Notes: generated from the sequence alone by a model not told the origin. Shown: positions 35,690 through 45,696, counted from the first letter of the stretch. The stretch: DNA of 64,000 nucleotides from Bradyrhizobium sp. CCBAU 53340 (GCF_015291645.1 NZ_CP030055.1:1302001-1366000); one strand, 5' to 3'. Numbers and translations: made by a program.

Positions 35690-36667
35690 TTATTCTGCGA
35701 GGCTGGGCTGCCAGACTGCTGACGTAGCGGGCGCTGGCCCCGCCGCGCGGCTCATCCACACCAGATAAGCCTTCGCGGCCCAGATCGAGCCCGCCGCCAG
35801 CGCAACACCGGCAGCGACGTCGATGATGTAATGCGCGCCGATCACAGGCGTGGCCGCGATCATCAGCAGGTTGAGCGCAGTGGCGATGCCGCCGATGCGC
35901 CGCACCGGCCACAGCGCCCACATGTAGAGCACGGCGGACGCGGCGTGAAAGCTCGGAAACGAGACGATGCCGGACAGGAAGAACAGCCGCAGCTCGTGCA
36001 GGCTGCCGTCGCGCAGCGCCAGGATGTCGCGCAACTGGCCGGCGTAGACTGCGGTGTTGATGTCGGGGAGCTGAGCGGCCGGCAATTGCAGTCCGTAATA
36101 GGTGCCGATCGCGGGCACCAGCGCCGAGATCGCGATGGTGATCGCGAGCGCAAGGCTCATCGCCAGCATGAACAATTGCAGCCGCACGTAACGCGCGGTC
36201 AGCGCCAGCACGACGGGGATGAAGAGCAGCGGCCATTTGATCAGGCCGTAGCCGCGCGCGAGGATGTCGCCGAGCCAGGGATGATCGTTGACGAAGCGCG
36301 CAATCGGCTCGGGATCGAGGCCGAGCGCGCGATCGATCGCGAGCAGCGCCTGGTCCTGCAGCGGCCAGCCCATCTTGCCGGCGACGTAGCTGAGCGGCCC
36401 GACGATGGCGCAGGTGATGATGACCTGGCCGATCGTGCCGAGCGAGAAGATCAGCTTGGGATCGGCGCGATCGCCCTTGGCGATGCGATGACGATAGGCG
36501 ATGGCGACGAAGCACGCGGCGATGGCGAGCGTGATGCCGTAGGCGACCGGCTCGAGCCTGAGGCCGGTGACATCGAGGCCGAGCGCCAGCAGGCCGCCCA
36601 TGGTCGCGATGGGAAGCCAGTTCAGATGGTAGAGCTGCCAGGCGGTCTTGGCGTCCGTGTCGACCAT
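35690..36667 (-). CDS. PAP2-family membrane phosphatase/inositolphosphotransferase
   Basis: 325 residues with about ten membrane segments. The PAP2 signature is split as expected: LFFLSGIVSFPSFHAA (motif 2, with catalytic His) and AATPVIGAHYIIDVAAGVAL (motif 3, His and Asp). Spacing and the SFPSFH motif resemble the inositolphosphotransferase-like PAP2 branch. It probably acts on lipid phosphates or headgroups. The ATG at 36667 (MVDTDAKTAWQLYHLNW) is preferred over the longer frame. Confidence 0.87.
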   Translation of the reverse strand: MVDTDAKTAWQLYHLNWLPIATMGGLLALGLDVTGLRLEPVAYGITLAIAACFVAIAYRHRIAKGDRADPKLIFSLGTIGQVIITCAIVGPLSYVAGKMGWPLQDQALLAIDRALGLDPEPIARFVNDHPWLGDILARGYGLIKWPLLFIPVVLALTARYVRLQLFMLAMSLALAITIAISALVPAIGTYYGLQLPAAQLPDINTAVYAGQLRDILALRDGSLHELRLFFLSGIVSFPSFHAASAVLYMWALWPVRRIGGIATALNLLMIAATPVIGAHYIIDVAAGVALAAGSIWAAKAYLVWMSRAAGPAPATSAVWQPSLAE

Positions 36668-36926
36668 GCTGCACCGGATTTGGATCGCAGCCACAGTCGC
36701 GGAGCGGCTTTAAGACCGCGGTAACAATCGTGGTTAGCCATTTGCCAATTGATGCGCTGCAATTGAGCGATTGCAGCCCAGCCTTCACGTGTGACGCACC
36801 ACGCATTTGCTTCTTGTCATCCCCCCTGAATAGTTGTTCAGTCCTTGCGGGGCGATTTGCCGTGAAATCGGTGACGAAGCGTTCGGCCGCGGGCATGCGG
36901 CAGGCGTGTGGGACAGGAAGCGCGCC

Positions 36927-37607
36927 ATGGTTTATCGGCGGACGCATCAAGTGGTTAAGCGCCTTGCGGCGCGGCGCAGCGCCATCCTGGCGGCGGCAAG
37001 GGAAGCCGCAGCCGAAGGCGGCATGGCGGCGGTGCAGATCGCGCCGGTCGCCGTCAGGGCCAATGTGGCGGCCGGCACCGTGTACCGCTACTTCCCCTCC
37101 AAGGCCGAGCTGATCTCCGAACTGATCTCCGAGGTCTCGCGCGACGAGCTCGCGGCCATCCGGCGGGCGGCCGATGCCGCCCCGGGCCCGTCCTCGGCGC
37201 TGGCGGCGGCCGTGACCACGGTGGCCGTCCATACCCTGTCGCAGCGCAGGCTGGCCTGGGGCATCCTGGCCGAGCCTGTCGACGTCGATGTCAGCGCCTC
37301 CCGCCTGGCGAGCCGTCGTGAGATCGCCGGCGAGATCGCAGGCCGGATCGATGCCGCCGTGCGCGCCGGCCATCTGCCGGCGCAGGACACTGCGCTCGCG
37401 GCGACCGCTCTGCTCGGCGCGCTGCATGAGGCGCTGGTCGGGCCGCTCGCGCCCGACAATCTCGAAGATCCCGTCAAGATGCGTGATGCGGTGCAAACCG
37501 TGACGCTGCTGGCGCTGCGCGCCGTCGGCGTCATGGACGCCCGCGCCCGTGGCCTCGTGGTGCAGCAGACCTTGCTGCCGACGACCAAGGCGCTGGTCGG
37601 GGCTTAG
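36927..37607 (+). CDS. TetR/AcrR family regulator
   Basis: 226 residues. The helix-turn-helix runs RRSAILAAAREAAAEGGMAA to VRANVAAGTVYRYFPSKAEL (about residues 15-65), with the characteristic V-G-T-V-Y-R-Y-F-like turn. The C-terminal part includes LAWGILAEPVDVDVSASRLA. Ligand unknown. GGAAG lies about 7 bases before the ATG at 36927; the longer frame is not credible. The divergent PAP2 gene, 260 bases away, is a possible target. Confidence 0.88.
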   Translation: MVYRRTHQVVKRLAARRSAILAAAREAAAEGGMAAVQIAPVAVRANVAAGTVYRYFPSKAELISELISEVSRDELAAIRRAADAAPGPSSALAAAVTTVAVHTLSQRRLAWGILAEPVDVDVSASRLASRREIAGEIAGRIDAAVRAGHLPAQDTALAATALLGALHEALVGPLAPDNLEDPVKMRDAVQTVTLLALRAVGVMDARARGLVVQQTLLPTTKALVGA

Positions 37608-37666
37608 CATTTGTCGCCTGATCGCGCTCGGGCAGCTGTCTGAGCACGTCTTTTCGCAAAGCCTAA

Positions 37667-37711
37667 GCACAGCAGCCGGTTTCTGCCGGCTACTGTGCAT
37701 GGGGCTTTTTT
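37667..37711 (+). terminator. Terminator after the TetR gene
   Basis: GCACAGCAGCCGG (from 37667) pairs with CCGGCTACTGTGC (to 37698) with one mismatch; an outer AAAGCC/GGCTTT pair extends the stem and a T6 tract ends at 37711. Confidence 0.88.
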
Positions 37712-37741
37712 CGCGTTTTGTGTTGGCGGGGGCTCGCCGCC

Positions 37742-39178
37742 TCACATATTCGCGTCGCCCTCGGGGCCGACGGAGGCGATGCGCACCATGTTGGTGGTGC
37801 CGGGAATGCCGAGCGGCACGCCGGCGACGATGATCACGCGCTGGCCGGCGCGGACAAAGCCGTCGCGGAAGGCAATCTGGCCGGCGCGGTTCACCATGTC
37901 GTCCTGGTCGCGCGCGTCCTCCGCCACCACGCAATGCACACCCCAGACCGCGGCGAGCCGGCGTCCGGCGGTGATGTTCGGCGTGATCGCCACGATCGGC
38001 GGCTTCGGCCGCTCGCGCGCCACGCGCGTCGCGGTCGAGCCGGATGAGGTCCAGCAGATCAAAGCGGGCAGATCGAGCGTCTCGGCGATCTGCCGGGCGG
38101 CATCCGCGATGGCATCGCCCGCGGTGGATTCCGGCGCGGGGCGCTGCGCCGTGATCACCGACCGGTAGGTCGGGTCGCGCTCGACCTCCTCGCCGATGCG
38201 GTTCATGGTCGAGACCGCCTCGACCGGGAATTTGCCGGCCGCCGATTCCGCCGACAGCATGATGGCGTCGGCGCCCTCATAGACGGCGGTGGCGACGTCG
38301 GAGACTTCGGCGCGGGTCGGCACCGGCGACTGGATCATCGATTCCAGCATCTGGGTTGCGATCACCACCGGCTTGCCGGCGCGGCGCGCCATGCGCGTCA
38401 TCTGCTTCTGCAGGCTCGGCACGCGCTCGAGCGGCAGTTCGACGCCGAGGTCGCCGCGCGCCACCATCAGCGCGTCGGAGGCGTCGATGATGTCGGCGAG
38501 GCGATCGATCGCCTGCGGCTTCTCGATCTTGGCCATGACCGCGGCGCGGCCGCGAATCATCTTCTTGGCTTCGAGCACGTCGTCGGCGCGCTGCACGAAG
38601 GACAGCGCGATCCAGTCGACGCCGGTGACGAGGGCCGCTTCGAGGTCGGCGCGGTCCTTCGGCGTCATCGCCGAGACCGGCAGGTCGGTGTCGGGCAGGC
38701 TGACGCCCTTGCGGTCGCTCATCTTGCCGCCGACCACGACGCGCGTCACCGCATGCTCCTTGGAGGTCTCCTCCGCGATCAGCCGCACCTTGCCGTCGTC
38801 GAGCAGCAGCGCGTGGCCCGGCCTGAGCGCGGCAAGGATCTCGGGGTGAGGAAGCTGGACGCGGTTGGCATCGCCCGGCGTCTTGTCGGAATCGAGCGTG
38901 AAGGTCTGGCCGTTCTGGAGCTGGACCGAGCCTTCGGCGAAGGCGCCGAGCCTGAGCTTGGGGCCCTGAAGATCGACCAGGATGCCGATCGGGCGGCCGT
39001 AGCTGCTCTCGACATTGCGGATCGTCGCCACCAGCTCGCGCATCTTGTCATGCGGCGTGTGGCTCATGTTGATGCGGAATACGTCGGCGCCAGCCTCGAA
39101 CAGGCGGCGGATCATCGCAAGGTCCGACGAGGCAGGTCCGAGGGTCGCGAGAATCTTGATACGGCGAAGACGCCTCAT
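37742..39178 (-). CDS. pyk: Pyruvate kinase
   Basis: 478 residues, full length for the family. KILATLGPASSDLAMIRRLF opens the barrel, RINMSH and DLQGPKLRLG line the active site, KIEKPQAIDRL carries the catalytic Lys, and VARGDLGVELPLERVP and MLESMIQSPVPTRAEVSDVA (the family signature region) follow. It makes pyruvate and ATP from phosphoenolpyruvate. The start overlaps the stop of the DUF1036 gene (ATGA), so the two are co-translated. Confidence 0.96.
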   Translation of the reverse strand: MRRLRRIKILATLGPASSDLAMIRRLFEAGADVFRINMSHTPHDKMRELVATIRNVESSYGRPIGILVDLQGPKLRLGAFAEGSVQLQNGQTFTLDSDKTPGDANRVQLPHPEILAALRPGHALLLDDGKVRLIAEETSKEHAVTRVVVGGKMSDRKGVSLPDTDLPVSAMTPKDRADLEAALVTGVDWIALSFVQRADDVLEAKKMIRGRAAVMAKIEKPQAIDRLADIIDASDALMVARGDLGVELPLERVPSLQKQMTRMARRAGKPVVIATQMLESMIQSPVPTRAEVSDVATAVYEGADAIMLSAESAAGKFPVEAVSTMNRIGEEVERDPTYRSVITAQRPAPESTAGDAIADAARQIAETLDLPALICWTSSGSTATRVARERPKPPIVAITPNITAGRRLAAVWGVHCVVAEDARDQDDMVNRAGQIAFRDGFVRAGQRVIIVAGVPLGIPGTTNMVRIASVGPEGDANM

Positions 39179-39783
39179 GGCTTATTTCCAGGCGGGGGCG
39201 AGGGCGGGGCGGCGGCCGGTGGCAGGCCGGGCGAGCCCGGGGGCGTAGCACCGGGCGGGTTATTGGGCAAACCCGGAACGCCACCACCAGGGCCAACAGG
39301 GCCGGGCATTCCGGGGACACGCGGTTGGGCGGCGGGTTGCTCGTTGGCGTCGGTGAGCTGCACCGTCCAGGCCCGCTGCTCGCCGGTATCGACCTCGAAA
39401 TAGCCGGTCCGGTCATAGCCGCGCGCCAGGCAGTCCTCGGTGCCGCGGATGGTGAATTCCTTGTCGCGCGAACACATGAAGGCCTGCCCCGACCATTCGC
39501 CGCCGCGGTCATAGTCGATCGCGTAGATGTAATAATAACGGGCGACCAGCGTTCCCCGCAGCAGGGTCTCGCAGGACCGGGATGAGATGTTCCACCAGCC
39601 TTCGGTGGTCCAGCCATCGGCGTCCTTGTAGCCGAGCGCGATGCCGACCCGGCTCGAGGTGTTGTTGCAAAGCCGGAAATCGGCCGAGGCCGGGCTGGTC
39701 CAGAGGCACAACAGGCCAACCACCAGCACCGGGACCAACCGGGCGAGCAGGCGAAGGGGGAAGCGGGGAGATTCGGCGATCAT
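39175..39783 (-). CDS. DUF1036 exported protein
   Basis: 202 residues. The signal segment LVPVLVVGLLCLWTSPASA is followed by the DUF1036 domain (DFRLCNNTSSRVGIALGYKD, with WNISSRSCETLLRG and YYYIYAIDYDRGGEW), which holds several cysteines likely in disulphides. The C-terminal 60 residues are Pro/Gly-rich, probably disordered. Periplasmic, function unknown. Its stop overlaps the pyruvate kinase start. Confidence 0.9.
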   Translation of the reverse strand: MIAESPRFPLRLLARLVPVLVVGLLCLWTSPASADFRLCNNTSSRVGIALGYKDADGWTTEGWWNISSRSCETLLRGTLVARYYYIYAIDYDRGGEWSGQAFMCSRDKEFTIRGTEDCLARGYDRTGYFEVDTGEQRAWTVQLTDANEQPAAQPRVPGMPGPVGPGGGVPGLPNNPPGATPPGSPGLPPAAAPPSPPPGNKP

Positions 39784-39950
39784 TGTCGCGGAACGTATAC
39801 CAGATGATTGACGATTTGGCGTAGGGCAGGGGAACGCCCATATGCCGGCTCAGCGGCCGTTTGCGCTGCGATATGGCAAAATCTGTGACAGGACCCCACC
39901 TGATCCCGTAAGGGTGACCACCATCGAGGTCACAGCCGAGAGGTCCAGCC

Positions 39951-40256
39951 ATGGCAATCGACGACAAAACCAGAACGGAGCTCGAGGCGGCCGCCTTCCG
40001 GCGCCTGGTCGATCATCTGAAGACGCGGACCGACGTCCAGAACATCGACCTGATGAATCTGGCCGGCTTCTGCCGCAACTGCCTGTCGAACTGGCTCAAG
40101 GATGCCGCGGACGCGCAAGGGGTACCCTTGAGCAAGGACGAGAGCCGGGAGGCCGTCTACGGCATGCCCTACGAGGCCTGGAAGGCGAAGTACCAGGGCA
40201 CGGCGAGCCCCGGGCAGCTCGAGGCGATGAAGAAGGTCCATCCCCACAATCATTAA
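39951..40256 (+). CDS. DUF1244 family protein
   Basis: 101 residues: AFRRLVDHLKTRTDVQNIDL, MNLAGFCRNCLSNWLKDAAD and GMPYEAWKAKYQGTASPGQL are the family landmarks, ending in His-rich VHPHNH. The C-x-x-C pair (FCRNCL) might bind a metal. It is a widespread small cytosolic protein without a known role. GAGAGG precedes the start. Confidence 0.9.
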   Translation: MAIDDKTRTELEAAAFRRLVDHLKTRTDVQNIDLMNLAGFCRNCLSNWLKDAADAQGVPLSKDESREAVYGMPYEAWKAKYQGTASPGQLEAMKKVHPHNH

Positions 40257-40454
40257 GGGGAGGAGTCCGGCGCGCGGCTTGAGTCGCACCACACAACATC
40301 TTTCTTTGTCCCGTCGCAGGAAGATGTGGGCGCGCTGTGGACGAGCGCGATGCTTGCTTGAACGCGAACGGTGCCAACCCTAAGGGTCTAGCCAGCACGC
40401 GCGGTGAGGATGCCGGCGTCACCTCGTTTTGCCAGTTCCATTGGGAGTACCAAG

Positions 40455-40727
40455 ATGGCCACCTCCGCCGCCGTCCGCGACGACGAGCCCGCGACGAAAT
40501 TTGCCAAGGACCAGCTCAAATCCATCATCGAGCGCATCGAGCGGCTGGAGGAAGAGAAGAAGGCGATCTCCGACGACATCCGCGACGTCTATGCCGAGAG
40601 CAAGGGCAACGGCTACGACGTCAAGGCGCTGCGCACCATCGTGCGCCTGCGCAAGCAGGACCCCAACGAGCGCGCCGAGGCCGAGACGATCCTCGAGACC
40701 TACATGCAGGCGCTGGGGATGATCTGA
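40455..40727 (+). CDS. gapR: GapR (DUF2312) nucleoid-associated protein
   Basis: 90 residues. [20 protein letters not shown] begins a long helical dimer, and [20 protein letters not shown] followed by [18 protein letters not shown] is the DNA-binding core; the family signature is intact. In Caulobacter, GapR clamps overtwisted AT-rich DNA and aids replication and transcription. The ATG at 40455 ([15 protein letters not shown]) matches the family length. It stands alone on its strand between two unknown genes. Confidence 0.95.
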   Translation: MATSAAVRDDEPATKFAKDQLKSIIERIERLEEEKKAISDDIRDVYAESKGNGYDVKALRTIVRLRKQDPNERAEAETILETYMQALGMI

Positions 40728-40800
40728 GGCATTTGCGCCTCGGACTTCGCGCGGGCTACAAATCGCGGCTGTTGCACTTCGTTTGTGAACGGAAACGTCG

Positions 40801-41226
40801 GTGACCGCACCGCCCCTGTCGCGTGAGGTGATCAGTGCCTTCGGCGCTCTTCCAGCGCCGATCGGCACGCGGTTGCTCCAGGTGCGCGACCTGATTTTTG
40901 CGATCGCGGCGGCGGATGACAATGTCGGCCGTCTCACCGAGACGCTGAAATGGGGCGAGCCTGCGTACCTGACCGATGAGACGGGCAGTGGCTCGACCAT
41001 CCGGCTTGGCCGCCTCAAGGACTCCGACCACGCCGCCATTCTGTTCAACTGCAAGACAACGCTCGTCGACACGTTCCGCGAGCGGTTTCACGATCAGTTC
41101 GAATACCGGCAGACCCGGGCGCTGTTGCTGCCGGTGGCCGGCAAACTGCCGAAGCAGGCGCTATCAGTCTGCCTGTCGCTGGCGCTGACCTATCATCTGG
41201 ATCGGCGGGGAAAGAAGGCGCGCTAG
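40801..41226 (+). CDS. DUF1801 domain protein
   Basis: 141 residues with GTG start. LPAPIGTRLLQVRDLIFAIA, LTETLKWGEPAYLTDETGSG and HAAILFNCKTTLVDTFRERF are typical of the DUF1801 (YdhG-like) fold. Function unknown. It is convergent with the DUF882 gene, 10 bases between the stops. Confidence 0.85.
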   Translation: MTAPPLSREVISAFGALPAPIGTRLLQVRDLIFAIAAADDNVGRLTETLKWGEPAYLTDETGSGSTIRLGRLKDSDHAAILFNCKTTLVDTFRERFHDQFEYRQTRALLLPVAGKLPKQALSVCLSLALTYHLDRRGKKAR

Positions 41227-41236
41227 GCGATCAGCT

Positions 41237-42850
41237 TTAGCGCAGCGCGGCCGTGCGCATGACGAACGACGTCGTCTCGATCTTCGTGGTCGCGCTGCCC
41301 GAGAAACTGTCGCAGGACAGGCCCTGCATCGGATCGTCGGTGAAGCCCATTGCGACCACCGCCTGCGGCTTGACGAAATAGGTGCGCATCGCGGCCATAT
41401 CGAGCTCGCCCATCAGCGTGACCGACATCGCGCGGCTGGCGCTCGGCGACAGCATCACGATCTTGAGCCAGATACTCTCGCTCTTGGCCGCGGAGAGCCG
41501 GGTTGCCGTTGCGATCATGCCATCCGTGCCTTTGCCGACGACCGTGTTGATCTCGGTGGCCGGTGCGGCGTTGCGGGCCGTGGATGCCGGGCGCGCGCCG
41601 CGCGGGATCGGCGCGGAAGCGGCGACGACGTTGGCGCGATCGACCGGAGAGGCCGCCGGCGCGAAAGCCAGCGCCTGAAGGGCTGACTTGGAGACGCTTG
41701 CGGTCGGTTGCGGATCGGTGGCTGCGGCTAGTGCCTGACGTGCTTTCAACGCTGCGATCTGGGCAGGCGTTGCCTGCTGCGGCGTCGCCGGCACATCGTC
41801 CCAGAAGCCGCGGGCATTGATGATGTCGGCGGGGGTCTCGGGCTTGCCGGCGGCCGGCTTGTCAGCCACGGGCGCCGGCTTCGGCTTGGGCAGCACAACA
41901 GGCTGCGCGTCGGCGGAGGCGAGTTGGAGCGCCGAGGCGATCTGCGGCTTGGCCCGCGGTGTCGGTACCGGGTCCGCCGGCTTGACTGCGGCAGCGACCA
42001 CGGTGGGCATGACAGGCTTGGCGGCCGGGGCCGGCGCGCCCTCGTCATCCTCGTCACTGCTGGCAGCTGCAGGAGCCGACTTGCCCTTGAACAGGGCGGC
42101 GAAGAAGCCCGGCTTGCTGGCGCCGTCATCGCCATCGCCACGGCGCTCGATCTCGGCCTTGGCGAGCTCATAACCCTTCAGCGGCACGCCGTCGCTCGGC
42201 ACATGCACCGTTTTTCCGTCCGGGAAGACGCGCACAAGCTGGTCATGTGTCATGCGCGGCCAGTGCCGGACGCTGCCGGTGTCGAGATGCACGAAGGGCG
42301 AGCCGGAGGTCGGGTAGAAGCCGACGCCGCCGCGCTGGAGGCGGAGGCCGGCGAAGCGGATCTGCTCCAGCGGCACACCCGGAATGTAGAAATCCATTGC
42401 ATGGCCCAGCATGTGCTGGCTGAAGCGCGCCACGCCCGTATGGGCGGAACGGCGGCGAAGCATGGCGTTGGTGGCGGGGGAGCGGTAGGAGGAGATGATC
42501 TGGATCGGCTGCTTGCCGTCGACGTCGCGATAGACTTCCCAGAGGATGTCGAAGAGGTGACGGTCCATCACCGTCTCGTCCTGGGTGCGCCAGTCGCGCA
42601 GGAAGTGATTGAGTGTCTTGAGCGCGGCCTCGTCGTAGCGGCCATCGCGCTTGAAGGTGACGGTGAGGTCTTCGCCGGAATGGGTGTGATGGAAGGAGAG
42701 CGTCTTGGTTTCGTTCAGCGCCGCGGCGTTATGAACCGAACCGGCAGCCGCAAGCAGCACCAGCGAGGCGAGGCCGATCCGAGATCCGACCTTCACGCCC
42801 GCATGGGACAACGACAACGCAGCGAATTGGCGTGCGAAACCAGCCAGCAC
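41237..42850 (-). CDS. DUF882 (YcbK/MepK-like) putative murein peptidase
   Basis: 537 residues from GTG at 42850 (GGGTGGG upstream). After an export segment (GLASLVLLAAAGSVHNAAA) comes the DUF882 domain: SFHHTHSGEDLTVTFKRDGR, QIISSYRSPATNAMLRRRSA, ARFSQHMLGHAMDFYIPGV and SPFVHLDTGSVRHW. The His/Asp set in QHMLGHAMD and the HLD motif match the zinc ligands of the MepK-type L,D-endopeptidase group. A disordered Ala/Pro/Lys region and a separate C-terminal domain follow, making it about twice the minimal length. It likely trims cross-links made by L,D-transpeptidases such as the neighbour upstream. Confidence 0.85.
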   Translation of the reverse strand: MLAGFARQFAALSLSHAGVKVGSRIGLASLVLLAAAGSVHNAAALNETKTLSFHHTHSGEDLTVTFKRDGRYDEAALKTLNHFLRDWRTQDETVMDRHLFDILWEVYRDVDGKQPIQIISSYRSPATNAMLRRRSAHTGVARFSQHMLGHAMDFYIPGVPLEQIRFAGLRLQRGGVGFYPTSGSPFVHLDTGSVRHWPRMTHDQLVRVFPDGKTVHVPSDGVPLKGYELAKAEIERRGDGDDGASKPGFFAALFKGKSAPAAASSDEDDEGAPAPAAKPVMPTVVAAAVKPADPVPTPRAKPQIASALQLASADAQPVVLPKPKPAPVADKPAAGKPETPADIINARGFWDDVPATPQQATPAQIAALKARQALAAATDPQPTASVSKSALQALAFAPAASPVDRANVVAASAPIPRGARPASTARNAAPATEINTVVGKGTDGMIATATRLSAAKSESIWLKIVMLSPSASRAMSVTLMGELDMAAMRTYFVKPQAVVAMGFTDDPMQGLSCDSFSGSATTKIETTSFVMRTAALR

Positions 42851-43060
42851 GTATGAGCCCACCCAGTCGACGAGCGTTCAAAATGGACTCTCCCGCCAAC
42901 CCCGTTAGCGCGCGAAAGAGGATGAACGCTTTCTTAAAGCGAGAAGGTTAATTCGACGTTGACCTTCCCGCCCCCAAAACCAAGTCAGACTACAATCCTA
43001 AACGGTTGACTGTGGCAAAAAAACGCCGCCTGGCCGGAACTCGGGAGGAGAATGGTTAAC

Positions 43061-43091
43061 GTGAAACGACCCCATCCATGGGACGGGGTCG
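43061..43091 (-). terminator. Terminator after the L,D-transpeptidase gene
   Basis: On the minus strand CGACCCCGTCC (43091-43081) pairs with GGATGGGGTCG (43077-43067), one G-U pair, followed by TTTCACGTT. Confidence 0.72.
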
Positions 43092-43136
43092 CTGATTTCA
43101 TTGAAGAATTTTAGAGGCTGAGGGACTGCTCTGGGC

Positions 43137-45347
43137 TCAGCGGGTAAACACCCGCTGCGGCCGACGGCCGACCGGAGCCGGCGGCGGGGTCGGGGCCCCT
43201 CCACCGAACAGCCGCTCGAAGAAGTTCAGACCGGACGAGCCACCATTGTTGGCCACGGCCAGGCCGGGCGGCAGCGTCGTGGCCGGGCGCGAATAGCTCG
43301 GCTGCGAATGCGCCACGACCATCTCGAGGTCCTTGCCGCGGCTGTTCTTCAGGATGTTGATCATGGTCGCGTCGCGGCCGTAGACGTCCTTGCGGAACTG
43401 CAGCTTGCCGCCATCGTCCACGAACGCGGTCTGGTAGGTGATGTTGACCGGGATCGGGGTGGGGAATTTCAGGTCGATCTCACCCGAGCCGTACATGCCG
43501 CGCACGCGCTCCGGGGTGTAGTGCTCGTTGGGCATGGCGATGTTGAGCAGCACGGAAGCGTACTGATCCGGATATTGCACGCGCATGCAGCCATGGCTGA
43601 ACGCACGCTCGTCCTTGGCGAACAGGTACTTGTCCGGCGTGTCGTGCTGATAGACCAGGAATTTGTTCGGGAAGTTGAAGCGGATCCGGCCGAGAGCGTT
43701 GGCTTCGCCCGGTGGCTGCGAGATGTGCACCGAGCCGTCGCGGTTCTGCTCGAGCTTCAGGCCCATGCGCTGAAGCACGGTCGGGTCCTGCTGCAGCGCC
43801 GGCAGATATTCGCCATAGACGATCGACGGCGGCACGTTCCAGGTCGGGTTGACCGTGATGTACTTCATCGTCTCGGTCAGCAGCGGTGTGGCGTGCTGGC
43901 CCGGCTTGCCGGTGACGACGCGTGTGGTCCAGACCTGCTGGCCGCGCTGCATCACCTTCAGAGTGTAGTCGGGAATGTTGAGGATGACATAGGCATCGCC
44001 GAGCGAGGGCACGCCGAGGTCGCGCGGCAGCCAGCGCCAGCGCTCCATGTTCACCAGCACGGTGTCGATCTGCCTGTCGCGCTTCGGGCTGTTCAGCGCC
44101 TTCACGGTCTGCGCGTCGAGGACGCCGGTCGCCTTCATCTCCGCGCCGTCCTGGAATTTGCGCACGGCTTCGGCGACCGTGGCGTCGTAGTGGTCGTCGC
44201 TGGCGTTCTCGGTGATACCGAGCTTGGCACGAAGCTGCGGCACGCGCGGATCCTGCACGACGATCTCAGCCTGCTTCTTGCCCTTGGCAGGCGTGTATTT
44301 CAGCGTCGGGCCGTCGGTGATCTCGATCACCGGGCCGTCGCCCTGGCCGCGGAGCTTGGCGAGTTGCGCCTTCAGCTCCTTGTAGAGCTTCTGCGGCGGG
44401 TTGTAGCTGTCGAGCGCGGCGGAGGCGTCGGCCGCCGTCGTGACCTTGGTCAGCACCTCGTTCGGATCGACCGGATGCTCGGGATAGAGGATGTCGGCGC
44501 TGACTTGCGACCAGTGCATGCGGCCGCTCTGCGCCTGGCGCGCATAGTCGAACATGCTGGCGGTGAGCTTGAGCTCGGCGTCGGCGAGCGCGTCGGGCGT
44601 CGTTGCGGCGGCGAAGTCGGGCACCGGATAGTCGGCGGGGTTGAGACCGTCGGAGGCCGCATCCTTCAGCCGCGCGATCACGCCCTTGGCCGCGGCGGTC
44701 AGGCTGCCGGCTTGTGTCCAGACCGGTGCGAAATCACGGGCGCCGTAGAACTTCTCGGCGGCGGCACGTTCGTTCTTGCGATCGAAATGGTGCGAGGTCT
44801 TGGCGCCGAGGATGTCCTTGATCTTGTCGGCGACCGGCTGGTCGGCGGCGGGCACGTTGCTCGCGGCCTTCAATGGCTCGGCAGCGGCCGGGGTTGCGGC
44901 TGCCGCCGGTGCAGCGGGGGCGGCTGCTGGCGCGGCTGCGGTGTCCGCCTTTGCCGGCTCGGATTTGGCGGGCTCGGTCTTCGCGGGTTCGGTGGTGGCC
45001 GTTTCGCTCTTCGGTGTGTCAGCCGCGGGCGTGGTGGCGACGTCGGACGGCTTGGTCTCGACCTTGTCAGGGGCCGGGACGGCCTCGGCCTTCACAGGCT
45101 CTTTGGCCGCATCCTTCGGGGCGTCCTGAAGCGTGGCGGTGGTGTCGAGCTTGATGTCGGAGGCGGTCGGGGGCGGGACGTTTGCAGGCTCGGGGCGCGG
45201 GATCGCGGCTTCGATCGCGAGCTCGGCGGCGCTGCTGCGCGCCTGATCCTGTGCCAGCGCCGAGCCGGCCGATACCGTGAGGAAGGTCGCTGCGACCGCC
45301 GCCAAAACGCGGTCAAATCCTGCACGGTGGTTCAAACAGTCACGCAT
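43137..45347 (-). CDS. L,D-transpeptidase, YcbB/LdtD-like
   Basis: 736 residues from ATG at 45347. Signal segment (VLAAVAATFLTVSAGSALAQ), then about 130 residues of Ala/Pro/Glu/Lys-rich linker, a scaffold region (HHFDRKNERAAAEKFYGARD onward), a peptidoglycan-binding-like helix region (VAEAVRKFQDGAEMKATGVL) and the YkuD catalytic domain with HxxxxxxxxxxxxSHGCMR, the nucleophile being Cys587. It cross-links meso-Dap residues of peptidoglycan in the periplasm. A 350-base leader separates it from the sigma-54 regulator upstream. Confidence 0.93.
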   Translation of the reverse strand: MRDCLNHRAGFDRVLAAVAATFLTVSAGSALAQDQARSSAAELAIEAAIPRPEPANVPPPTASDIKLDTTATLQDAPKDAAKEPVKAEAVPAPDKVETKPSDVATTPAADTPKSETATTEPAKTEPAKSEPAKADTAAAPAAAPAAPAAAATPAAAEPLKAASNVPAADQPVADKIKDILGAKTSHHFDRKNERAAAEKFYGARDFAPVWTQAGSLTAAAKGVIARLKDAASDGLNPADYPVPDFAAATTPDALADAELKLTASMFDYARQAQSGRMHWSQVSADILYPEHPVDPNEVLTKVTTAADASAALDSYNPPQKLYKELKAQLAKLRGQGDGPVIEITDGPTLKYTPAKGKKQAEIVVQDPRVPQLRAKLGITENASDDHYDATVAEAVRKFQDGAEMKATGVLDAQTVKALNSPKRDRQIDTVLVNMERWRWLPRDLGVPSLGDAYVILNIPDYTLKVMQRGQQVWTTRVVTGKPGQHATPLLTETMKYITVNPTWNVPPSIVYGEYLPALQQDPTVLQRMGLKLEQNRDGSVHISQPPGEANALGRIRFNFPNKFLVYQHDTPDKYLFAKDERAFSHGCMRVQYPDQYASVLLNIAMPNEHYTPERVRGMYGSGEIDLKFPTPIPVNITYQTAFVDDGGKLQFRKDVYGRDATMINILKNSRGKDLEMVVAHSQPSYSRPATTLPPGLAVANNGGSSGLNFFERLFGGGAPTPPPAPVGRRPQRVFTR

Positions 45348-45696
45348 TGTGTCGCACCCCTTGGGTGAACTGTCCCTCGTGGAACAGCTTTCGTTATCGT
45401 CTAATTGAGCTTCGGCTAAATCGTGCCGGCCTCTCGGAAGTCGCACGCCTGCACGCAACGATTCATACGCAGACGATATACAGGCCCCGTTTTTGCAGCT
45501 AGCGCTAGCCCGGGAAACTCACGACAAACTGACTTCAAGACGACCCGTTTTGCAACGGATTGTGCTCCTTCAACACGCGCTTTTCCCAGTGTCTGTCACT
45601 TCCAAGTCACGGTTTGGCTCGACGCCGAATTTTGCCGTAATTCAACGGCTTGCGGGCGCATCGCCGCCTCCGCGCGACCCTCCATTCGCATGAGGT
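45348..45696. other. Leader of the L,D-transpeptidase gene
   Basis: 350 bases on the minus strand between the regulator stop and the transpeptidase start. It has moderate GC and a GCTAGCGCTAGC palindrome at about 45499-45510. No gene seen. Confidence 0.5.

Noticed and set aside
43308..45368. Plus-strand frame of 686 codons opposite the L,D-transpeptidase gene
   Set aside because: Shadow frame; the sense strand has a complete SHGCMR catalytic domain.
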